Assembly: GCA_945865705.1 (NCBI GenBank)
Contig: CAMBEY010000065.1
Span: 1 to 11,962, forward strand
DNA length: 11,962 bases
Direction of reading: 5' to 3'
Source of the DNA: Candidatus Sulfopaludibacter sp. SbA3
GTDB lineage: Bacteria > Acidobacteriota > Terriglobia > 2-12-FULL-54-10
In this document: piece after piece, positions 6,427 to 11,962 of the stretch
Layout of the letters: the number at the start of each line of letters is the position of its first letter
How positions within the stretch are numbered: position 1 is the first letter of the stretch
Made by a program: the position numbers and the translations under genes
The notes under the pieces: generated by a model
What the model was told of the DNA's origin: nothing
Database searches by the model: none
The model's input: only the letters and a program-made list of their open reading frames with translations

Positions 6427-7654
6427 ATGTTGGGCGGGAAATCCCTTCTTGATGAAAAGGTTCCATTTGTGTCACTTGAGGTGAATGAGCACCGCCGTTA
6501 CCTCTCCGATGAGGTGCGCGTCAACGCCTTCCGTCGGGCGATTGAAGAACTCGTTCGGCCTGGTGAGGTAGTAGTAGATTTAGGATCGGGGACCGGCGTC
6601 CTGGGTCTGTTGGCCTGCCGCGCGGGCGCGCTTCGCGTCTATTGCATTGAATCCACTGGCATGATTGAATTGGCCCGCGCCAATTGCCGTGCCAATCAGT
6701 TTCAGGATCGCATGCGGTTCCTCAAGGGGCACTCCACGCGCATCGAGATGCCGGAGAAAGCCGATGTGGTTGTTTGCGACCAAATTGGTTACTTTGGGTT
6801 TGAAGCCGGCGTAGTCCAATATCTTGAAGATGCCCGCGCGCGGTTTCTCAAACCCAACGGGCGACTGATGCCCACGCGCATCGAAATGTTCGTGGCTGCC
6901 ACGGAGTCCGAGTCGATTCGCGATCAAGTGGGATTCTGGAACACTTCTCCGGCAGAGCTGAATTTTTCCCCAGCCCAAAAATGGGCGGCCAACACCTGCT
7001 ATCCAGTGTACCTTGCGGCACCCGAACTACTGAGCGATGGCGTGTTGCTGGCTTCGCTGGATATGCATCAAGCCTCATCTGATCCATTCTCCGCGGACGC
7101 AACTATCACGGTGTCGCGCGCTGGCGTACTGGACGGCATCGGTGGTTGGTTTTCCGCGCAACTATCTCCTTGCTGTGGTGATGACCAATTCGCCGCTGGC
7201 CGCCAAACGTATTGAACGCAGCAACGTACTCCTGCCCATCACCCTTGCCGCACCCGGCGAGGTTCCCCGTTCGCTCCATGTACTGCCTGGCGACATGGTC
7301 CAACTGCACATCACGGTGATGCCCAAAGATGTCATGCTGAGTTGGAAGGGGGAAGTGCGTCGTGGCGGCGAAGTGCTCGCCCGTTTCAGCCATTCCACGC
7401 TGTTCGGGATGTTGCTGTGTACGGAGGATCTCCTCCGCACCAGCCCTGAGTTCGTTCCCCGTCTTGACCCTTGGGGAAAGGCGCGCATGACATTGCTTTC
7501 CCTCTGCGATGGCCAGCGCAAGTTGCGCGAGATCGAACAGGAAGTTCTTCGGCGGCATCCTGATCTCTTCCCTTCCCAGTCGGCAGCAGCAACTTTCGTC
7601 GCCTCGGTCGTCACGCGATATACGCTCACGCCTGATTCCACTCTGCAAAGATGA
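6427..7654 (+). CDS. PRMT-like SAM methyltransferase, frameshifted
   Basis: The first frame (6427-7215) shows a class I methyltransferase akin to protein arginine methyltransferases: HRRYLSDEVR (22-31), the SAM-binding DLGSGTG (51-57), acidic Glu75 in YCIES, and VVCDQIGYFGFEAG (115-128) in place of the PRMT double-Glu loop, with Asp118 and Glu126. It runs to GGWFSAQLSP. The natural continuation, VVMTNSPLA and the rest of the beta-barrel, is in the next frame (7181-7654). Dropping one T of the pair at 7170-7171 would restore one 408-residue protein reading LSPAVVMTNSPLA. The last part (CDGQRKLREIEQEVL onward) resembles PqqD-type winged helices. As written, the second half might be translated separately from ATG 7181. 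In this cluster it probably methylates the lasso peptide; the target is unknown. No clear ribosome-binding site. Confidence 0.8.
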
Positions 7655-8650
7655 TTGAGTCTCGTGGCCCTCTACCTGATCTCCGGCCTGGTGCTGGAAA
7701 GTGAAATCGAGCTTCCCGAACTGCCCACCGCGCCGACGGGCCCGCCGGACATGGGTTGGCGAATCAGCTCGGAACCTCGACCATCCCCCGATGGCGGCGA
7801 ATGGCTGTATCAATGGGATTCGGTCGACGGAACGCCGTGGTGTTCAACCGGCAGAGTCGGCAAACAGTGGTTGCTGCGCTATCCAGAGCATGGTGATTTC
7901 CTGATTTCAGAGGATCAGCGCGAGGTGATCTGTTATCCAACCAGCTCAACGCCGGTTGAAACCCTTCGACATTTGTATGTCGATCAAGTATTTCCGCTGC
8001 AGTTAAGTCATTCTGGTCGGCTTGTGTTGCACGCCTCTTCACTCGCCCTACCTGCGAATGCGGAGCAGGGGGATTCCTGGAACGTATTAGCCTTGGCGGG
8101 AGAGAGTGGCGCGGGAAAGTCCACACTGGTAGCCAGCCTGTGCCAGCGCGGCGGGCGTCTCATCACCGACGATGCGCTGTTGCTGGAAGAAACCGCGCAA
8201 GGCTGGCTCGCCATTCCGCATTACGCCAGCTTCCGCTTGTGGGACGATTCGGCCAGTCGCCTGGAATGGGACACCCAACAGCTTCCGACCGTGGCGCATT
8301 ATTCGCGGAAGAAACGCGTTGGAGCCGCCGTGGGTAACATCCGCATGGAAACGCAAAAACTCGCGCTCTCGCGGATCATCCTGCTGCAGCCGCGAAAGAA
8401 TGTCGACACGGAATTGGCGGGCAGCGATGCGGTTCATCTGGAACCGATCAGCGCACGCGATGCGTTGCTGGAACTCACTCCCTGCACGTACCGCCTGGAT
8501 GCTTCCGACCGCGCACACATGAGGCGGGAACTGGAACAACTAGGAAGGCTGGTTACAGCCGTCCCGTCCTACCGGCTGACCTTCCCCCATGATTTTCAAC
8601 TGCTGGAAAAAGTACAGGAGGCGGTGCTCTCGGCTCCGGCACACTCGTGA
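7655..8650 (+). CDS. HPr-kinase-like P-loop kinase (lasso peptide kinase type)
   Basis: The 331-residue product has the HprK-like fold of lasso-cluster kinases. Conserved features are LVLHASSLAL (123-132), the P-loop GESGAGKST (149-157) and RGGRLITDDALLLE (166-178), where the Asp pair corresponds to the metal/catalytic acidic site. In characterised relatives (PadeK/ThcoK type) the kinase phosphorylates the C-terminal Ser of the precursor. Here the core ends in Cys, so the target may be an internal Ser (2, 4 or 11) or something else. The TTG start at 7655 lies directly after the methyltransferase TGA; GTG at 7664 is an alternative start, and no good ribosome-binding site is seen for either. 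The stop overlaps the GTG of the ABC ATPase (GTGA). The kinase-family assignment is firm and the substrate is inferred. Confidence 0.85.
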   Translation: MSLVALYLISGLVLESEIELPELPTAPTGPPDMGWRISSEPRPSPDGGEWLYQWDSVDGTPWCSTGRVGKQWLLRYPEHGDFLISEDQREVICYPTSSTPVETLRHLYVDQVFPLQLSHSGRLVLHASSLALPANAEQGDSWNVLALAGESGAGKSTLVASLCQRGGRLITDDALLLEETAQGWLAIPHYASFRLWDDSASRLEWDTQQLPTVAHYSRKKRVGAAVGNIRMETQKLALSRIILLQPRKNVDTELAGSDAVHLEPISARDALLELTPCTYRLDASDRAHMRRELEQLGRLVTAVPSYRLTFPHDFQLLEKVQEAVLSAPAHS

Positions 8651-9468
8651 ATCACAGCGCCATCTCCATTCAGGGATTGACCAAGGGCTACTCGTCCGCC
8701 GGCTGGCTGCGAGATACATTCGGGTGGAACTCGGCCGCGACACAGGCGGAAGTGCTGCGCGGCGTTGATCTGGAAATTCACTCCGGAGAAGTGTTCGGCC
8801 TGCTCGGCGCGAACGGAGCGGGCAAAACCACGCTGGTGGAGATTCTGGCTACGCAACTGCTGCCCAGCAGCGGCGAAGCACGCATCTGCGGCCATGATGT
8901 AGTGCGCGAGACCAACGAAGTGCGCAAACTAGCTGGCTACTGCCCCGCCGCCACGGATAGTTTTTTCCCACGCCTTTCCCCGACGGAAAACTTGGAATTC
9001 TTCGCGCTGCTTTTCGATCTCGACCCCACTCTGGCGCGCCGGCGCATTCCTGAGTTGATCGAATTTGTAAATCTCGGCGAGTCGAGCCGCACGCAATTCC
9101 AGCGGCTGTCACACGGCATGAAGCAGCGGCTGGGGCTGGCCCGCGCGCTGCTGAGTGATCCGCCTGTGATGCTGCTCGATGAGCCGACGCGCAGTCTCGA
9201 TCCGGTGATGCAGCGTGAGATGCACCGCTTTCTGCGCGACACGATTCGCGGGAAACTAGGCAAGACCATCCTGCTGGTAACGCATAGCCTCGAGGAGGCT
9301 GGCAGCATCTGCGATCGCGTGGCCATCCTCAGCGGCGGTCGGGTGGCCGCATGTGGGACCGTGGCGGAGATCGTCTCGCGGGCCGGAGCAGCAAGCCTGT
9401 CCGATGCTTTTGCGTTCTACACGGGGCATCCAATTGCAGCCCAACTCCCCAGCGAGGCCCAGCCATGA
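8647..9468 (+). CDS. ABC transporter ATP-binding protein
   Basis: The 273-residue nucleotide-binding subunit has Walker A GANGAGKTT (54-62), signature LSHGMKQR (154-161), Walker B VMLLDEP (174-180) and the switch His in VTHS (His213). The usual Q-loop Gln is absent; the loop reads GYCPAATDSFFPRLSPTENL (97-116). The GTG start overlaps the kinase stop, and the TGA overlaps the permease ATG (ATGA). It most probably powers export of, or immunity to, the lasso peptide with the permease that follows. Export function is inferred from position, and specificity cannot be read from sequence. Confidence 0.9.
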   Translation: MNHSAISIQGLTKGYSSAGWLRDTFGWNSAATQAEVLRGVDLEIHSGEVFGLLGANGAGKTTLVEILATQLLPSSGEARICGHDVVRETNEVRKLAGYCPAATDSFFPRLSPTENLEFFALLFDLDPTLARRRIPELIEFVNLGESSRTQFQRLSHGMKQRLGLARALLSDPPVMLLDEPTRSLDPVMQREMHRFLRDTIRGKLGKTILLVTHSLEEAGSICDRVAILSGGRVAACGTVAEIVSRAGAASLSDAFAFYTGHPIAAQLPSEAQP

Positions 9469-10295
9469 CCGCTCCTTTCACTATGACGCTCAGGGCGGCC
9501 CGCAAGTGGGCAGGCAAAGCCCGGGCCTTCTTCCTGCGCGACCTGCGTACGGACATGAGCTACCGCTTCACCTTTTTGCTGGAGGCCGCCAACATATTTG
9601 CCACACTCTCCGCCTTCTTCTTTCTGTCGAAGATCATGGGCGCGAGTATTGCCGGACGCTACCAGCCCTTCCCGTTTCTGCTGCTGGGCATGGCTATGAA
9701 TGGTTATCTGACCACCGCGCTCTATTGTTTCTCACAGGGAGTGCGTGGCAGCCAGCAGGTGGGCGTCATCAAGACTGTGCTGGGCGCGCCCATCTCGCCG
9801 CTGGAGTTTCTGGTCTACTCCTCGCTCTACCCGCTTTGCCGCGCCGCCTTCGACGCCATGATCTACATCCTCGGCGGCACGCTGTTCGGCATGTCGCTCG
9901 CGCGCATGAACCTATCCGCCGCGCTGGTGATCTTCGTGCTTTCCGTGGCCGCGTACGCCAGCATCGGAATACTTTCGGCAACCTTCGCGCTGATCTTCAA
10001 GAAGGGCGATCCGCTGATTTGGTTGTTCGGTGGATTATCGTGGCTGCTGGGCGGAGTCTTTTATCCACTGGAAGTGTTGCCGGGCTGGATGCAGCAGGCC
10101 GCGCATTTGCTGCCCATCAGCCATGCGCTGAAAGGGATGCGCGCCGCCTTGCTCGAAGGCGCTTCGATCGCACAGCTTGGCCCGGAGATCGCCAGCCTGG
10201 CCATCTTTCTGGCGCTCACACTACCGATCAGCCTGGCAGTTTTCTATTCGGGGATACGCTGGTCGCGCACCAGCGGGTCATTAGGTCACTTCTAG
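9465..10295 (+). CDS. ABC-2 type permease, probable lasso peptide exporter
   Basis: This 276-residue inner-membrane protein has about six hydrophobic segments (near 36-56, 68-90, 113-140, 150-176, 183-200 and 242-262). It carries the typical ABC-2 segment GGVFYPLEVLPGWMQ (196-210) followed by LPISHALKGMR (216-226). The start at 9465 is supported by GAGG 7 bases upstream (9454-9457) and by the ATGA overlap with the ATPase gene. The open frame extends further upstream, but only inside the ATPase gene. It is the last gene of the operon; no clear intrinsic terminator follows, and transcription converges with the PilZ gene. Confidence 0.9.
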   Translation: MTAPFTMTLRAARKWAGKARAFFLRDLRTDMSYRFTFLLEAANIFATLSAFFFLSKIMGASIAGRYQPFPFLLLGMAMNGYLTTALYCFSQGVRGSQQVGVIKTVLGAPISPLEFLVYSSLYPLCRAAFDAMIYILGGTLFGMSLARMNLSAALVIFVLSVAAYASIGILSATFALIFKKGDPLIWLFGGLSWLLGGVFYPLEVLPGWMQQAAHLLPISHALKGMRAALLEGASIAQLGPEIASLAIFLALTLPISLAVFYSGIRWSRTSGSLGHF

Positions 10296-10382
10296 GGAAC
10301 ACTCTCCGCGCCTTGTTACTGATGCTTTAGCCCTTGCGGCGGGTGGCGGACGAGCGGCGGTTTTCCCCGCGGCGCTCCGCTT

Positions 10383-10937
10383 TCAAGGCAGCGGCTTTGC
10401 GGGAGCGCGCGACCGCCAACTTGCGGCGTTCCGCCGCGCGACGCTCCTTGCCGGAGCGCGGTTGCACACTCGACTTATCACCAAATCGTGCCAGGCCCCC
10501 CCCCTCGGAAGCCCTCCCAGAGACCCTCGTTGACCGCCAGGAAGCCCTCGTTGAGTTGTTGCGCGCCTCACTGCCAAGTGTTTGGCCGGCCATACTTCGC
10601 ACTGATGGATCACCGCGCCAATTCCCGTCCTGCCTGTACCCGATTTCTCCTGGCGCACAATCGTTGCCTGGCCAACCATCCTTCCGCCGGGCTGATCGCC
10701 AACCGGCGGTAGTTGCACTTCAAAAGAGATCATGGACCCCGGGCGCATGGAAACCGAACCCCTCAAAAACAGGCCGCTGCGGCTGATGTCGCTGGTTTCA
10801 GCGGGAAGAGCATGCTCCCGCGCTTTGCCCAATTCCCACAACAGTGAGGGCAATTCGAGGCGATATCTCTCGGCGACCCGATTCTTGCCAACAGCCTTGA
10901 TGGACTCGCTCTTCGATTTTCGCTTCTTATCTACCAT
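10383..10937 (-). CDS. PilZ-domain protein, 3' half probably frame-broken
   Basis: Residues 15-112 form a PilZ domain, a cyclic-di-GMP receptor. The RxxxR motif is RVAER (20-24) and the D/NxSxxG motif is DISRSG (50-55); the domain ends near GIGAVIHQ (105-112). The rest of this frame, up to residue 184, is Arg/Gly-rich and looks like a wrong-frame reading. A more protein-like sequence lies in other frames: AQQLNEGFLAVNEGLWEGFR at 10564-10505, then a Lys/Arg/Ala-rich tail containing SGKERRAAERRKLAVARSRK that ends at a stop at 10327. The switch between these two lies at a run of nine C (10496-10504). The true gene may therefore end at 10327, with two indels here caused by sequencing error, decay or slippage. 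The start codon sits in a tandem repeat. Its role is unknown. Confidence 0.7.
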   Translation of the reverse strand: MVDKKRKSKSESIKAVGKNRVAERYRLELPSLLWELGKAREHALPAETSDISRSGLFLRGSVSMRPGSMISFEVQLPPVGDQPGGRMVGQATIVRQEKSGTGRTGIGAVIHQCEVWPAKHLAVRRATTQRGLPGGQRGSLGGLPRGGAWHDLVISRVCNRAPARSVARRNAASWRSRAPAKPLP

Positions 10938-10986
10938 GTGACTCAGGCATGTGACTCAGGCATATGACTCAGGCATATGACTTTGA
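10935..10986 (-). repeat. 13-base tandem repeats at the PilZ start codon
   Basis: On the plus strand CATGTGACTCAGG occurs twice (10935-10960), then CATATGACTCAGG (10961-10973), then a partial copy starting CATATGACT at 10974. On the minus strand each unit ends in ATG; the last unit supplies the PilZ start codon (10937). Because 13 is not a multiple of 3, the upstream ATGs lie in different frames and open very short ORFs reading MPESHGR, MPESHA and MPESYA. Copy number could alter translation initiation. Confidence 0.8.
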
Positions 10987-11066
10987 CGTTTCACTCGGGC
11001 AGTTCACTCGGGGGAAATAAATTCGCAAGTGGGGGGCGATTGTGGTGCTGCCAACTCCAGAATACT

Positions 11067-11264
11067 TCATAATGCGCTTTCCACAATGGGCCACTGGTCC
11101 GCTTCCCCCTGGGTCCCCGGTACCAAAAGCTGCTTCGTAACGGAATCAAAATAGTAGGGTGGACGGCCGCGAATGTCAACAATTAGGCCATTTTGCGGGA
11201 TGGTGTATCCGAGCCGCGACAGTAATGGGGCGTCCCCGATGATGGGGGGAACGACCGGTTGCAC
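11067..11264 (-). CDS. Doubtful small ORF or gene remnant
   Basis: The 65-residue reading (GTG start) contains LIVDIRGRPPYYFDSVTKQL, which looks more protein-like than a chance frame and vaguely recalls the 'D-WGTPYFF' segments of some pseudopilin-associated proteins. I recognise no family. Its 5' part runs through the left arm of an inverted repeat (11207-11234), and no ribosome-binding site is clear. It may be the tail of a gene whose front was lost. Confidence 0.25.
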   Translation of the reverse strand: MQPVVPPIIGDAPLLSRLGYTIPQNGLIVDIRGRPPYYFDSVTKQLLVPGTQGEADQWPIVESAL

Positions 11265-11337
11265 AAGTCAGTGCCGCGCTGGGTAACATTCAGGTTTTCG
11301 CGCATCCTAGACGCTCCATTACTGTCGCGGCTCGGAT
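11207..11337. repeat. 28-base inverted repeat with 75-base spacer
   Basis: The arm at 11207-11234 equals the reverse complement of 11310-11337 except for one mismatch. Read outward, both arms can encode DAPLLSRLG. No flanking target-site duplication is visible, and neither arm is followed by a T-run. It could be a miniature element of 131 bases, or the footprint of a local inverted duplication. Confidence 0.75.
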
Positions 11338-11349
11338 CGGGCTACGGCA

Positions 11350-11377
11350 TCTGTAAAAATGGTCGGGAATTTACAGA
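11350..11377. other. Perfect 8-base hairpin downstream of the pseudopilin gene
   Basis: TCTGTAAA (11350-11357) pairs with TTTACAGA (11370-11377) around a 12-base loop. It lies 48-75 bases past the pseudopilin stop on the minus strand. Without a T-run on the minus strand it is at best a weak transcript-end structure. Confidence 0.4.
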
Positions 11378-11424
11378 CAAGGAACAAATGGTTGTTCGGC
11401 GAGACGCTGGCGGCGCGAATAACG

Positions 11425-11880
11425 CTACCAGGTGCTGTACGAAGTGCCTTCCAGGCTGCGCAGCGAGGAGCCGCTATGGACGTCCGCGATGCCGGGGGCG
11501 GTCTGGTCAGGGCTGAGTATGGACCCGTCTTCGAACTCGGTGGTCCAGGTGGAGCTGGAACGGGTGATGGGATCAACGGGGATATCGCGCAAATACCCCT
11601 CGGAAACCAAGTCGCCGAGACTCTCCGGGGCCTTCTGCTTATCCAGCGTATATTGGTCAATCAGAGAGCGCAGGGTAAACAGATGATCCCGCAATACGGC
11701 TTCCTTGGAGCGCAGAATGGAGGTCTGATAATTGGGGATGGCGACAGACAACAGCCCCAGGATGATGGTAATGACGATCATCAGTTCGAGGATCGTAAAA
11801 CCTCGGGCCCCCAACAGGCGTCCGCGAGACGCGGTCCCCGTAGCGGCGTCATGCTCCCGAGTTGTTACTCTTGGTCTCAT
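11425..11880 (-). CDS. Prepilin-type N-terminal cleavage protein, GspG-like pseudopilin
   Basis: The 151-residue product has a class III signal: after a basic leader, RGFTILELMIVITIILGLLSVAIPNY (cleavage after Gly27, Phe28 as mature residue 1, Glu at +5). The hydrophobic helix is the assembly stem of type II secretion pseudopilins and type IV pilins. A helical part (residues 51-80) follows, and then a compact C-terminal half including GYLRDIPVDPITRSSSTW and the end SLEGTSYSTW. This resembles the short GspG-like pseudopilins, in which the calcium-site region is reduced. Processing by a prepilin peptidase and inner-membrane assembly are expected. I chose the ATG at 11880; the frame stays open to a GTG at 11955, which would add 25 residues and fall inside a hairpin. 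No secretion or pilus partner is in view. Confidence 0.82.
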   Translation of the reverse strand: MRPRVTTREHDAATGTASRGRLLGARGFTILELMIVITIILGLLSVAIPNYQTSILRSKEAVLRDHLFTLRSLIDQYTLDKQKAPESLGDLVSEGYLRDIPVDPITRSSSTWTTEFEDGSILSPDQTAPGIADVHSGSSLRSLEGTSYSTW

Positions 11881-11933
11881 GCGAATCTCTAGCCCATTTT
11901 TATAATTGCCATTTAGCGCTTTTGCTCGGGTAG

Positions 11934-11960
11934 CCACGGTGAGTGATTTTCTCACCGTGG
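11934..11960. other. Perfect 10-base hairpin at the window end
   Basis: CCACGGTGAG (11934-11943) and CTCACCGTGG (11951-11960) are perfect inverted arms around a 7-base loop (TGATTTT), upstream of the pseudopilin gene. It is GC-rich and stable but has no following T-run in view on the minus strand, and the plus-strand side is cut by the window edge. It could be a terminator of an upstream gene or a 5' leader structure. Confidence 0.5.
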
Positions 11961-11962
11961 GC

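Larger units (their letters stand above)
10938..11424. other. Repeat-rich region between the PilZ and pseudopilin genes
   Basis: This 487-base stretch contains a 13-base tandem repeat (10935-10986), one doubtful leftward ORF (11067-11264), a 28-base inverted repeat (11207-11337) and a small perfect hairpin (11350-11377). No gene of recognised family is present. The density of repeats and the orphan ORF suggest a decayed or rearranged segment. Confidence 0.55.

Noticed and set aside
9353..10330. 325-codon ORF overlapping the permease in another frame
   Set aside because: It is His/Arg/Gly-rich with no membrane segments. The permease frame has clear ABC-2 features and the ATGA junction.
1..11962. 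CRISPR array, tRNA or rRNA genes, transposase
   Set aside because: I saw no regularly spaced repeat-spacer units, no tRNA- or rRNA-like segments and no transposase-like ORF.

Overview
The window looks like a chromosomal segment of a GC-rich Gram-negative-type bacterium. An Acidobacteriota origin is my best guess, from the mix of a PilZ protein, a GspG-like pseudopilin with a short C-terminus, and the style of the intergenic DNA. This is an inference and was not tested.

Layout. Positions 1-500 are non-coding and hold repeats and a C-rich tract. Two leftward genes follow: a DUF72 (YecE-like) protein (501-1595) and a non-hydrolysing UDP-GlcNAc 2-epimerase (1724-2878). A roughly 360-base divergent control region (2879-3238) separates them from a rightward operon spanning 3239-10295. 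On the right are a leftward PilZ-domain gene whose 3' half appears frame-broken (10383-10937), a 487-base stretch with tandem and inverted repeats and one doubtful small ORF, and a leftward prepilin-like gene (11425-11880).

The central operon is a lasso-peptide (RiPP) biosynthetic cluster. In order it encodes: a PqqD-like leader-recognition protein (B1); a transglutaminase-like leader peptidase (B2); an asparagine-synthetase-like lasso cyclase (C); a 49-residue precursor (A, 6242-6391) too small for ordinary ORF lists; a PRMT-like methyltransferase with a probable one-base frameshift; an HPr-kinase-like P-loop kinase; and an ABC ATPase with its ABC-2 permease. Adjacent genes mostly touch or overlap by four bases (GTGA, ATGA), which supports co-transcription and translational coupling.

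Expected pathway. B1 binds the YxxPxLxxxGxxxxLT leader. B2 cuts after LTQ. C joins Gly1 to Glu8 of the 14-residue core GSGSPGVEGGSMFC, giving an 8-residue ring and a 6-residue tail ending in Cys. The methyltransferase and kinase would tailor the product, and the ABC pair would export it. The core is unusual: it has no Arg, Lys or His for a PRMT-type enzyme, no C-terminal Ser for a PadeK-type kinase, and it ends in a free Cys. I consider this the most interesting system in the window.
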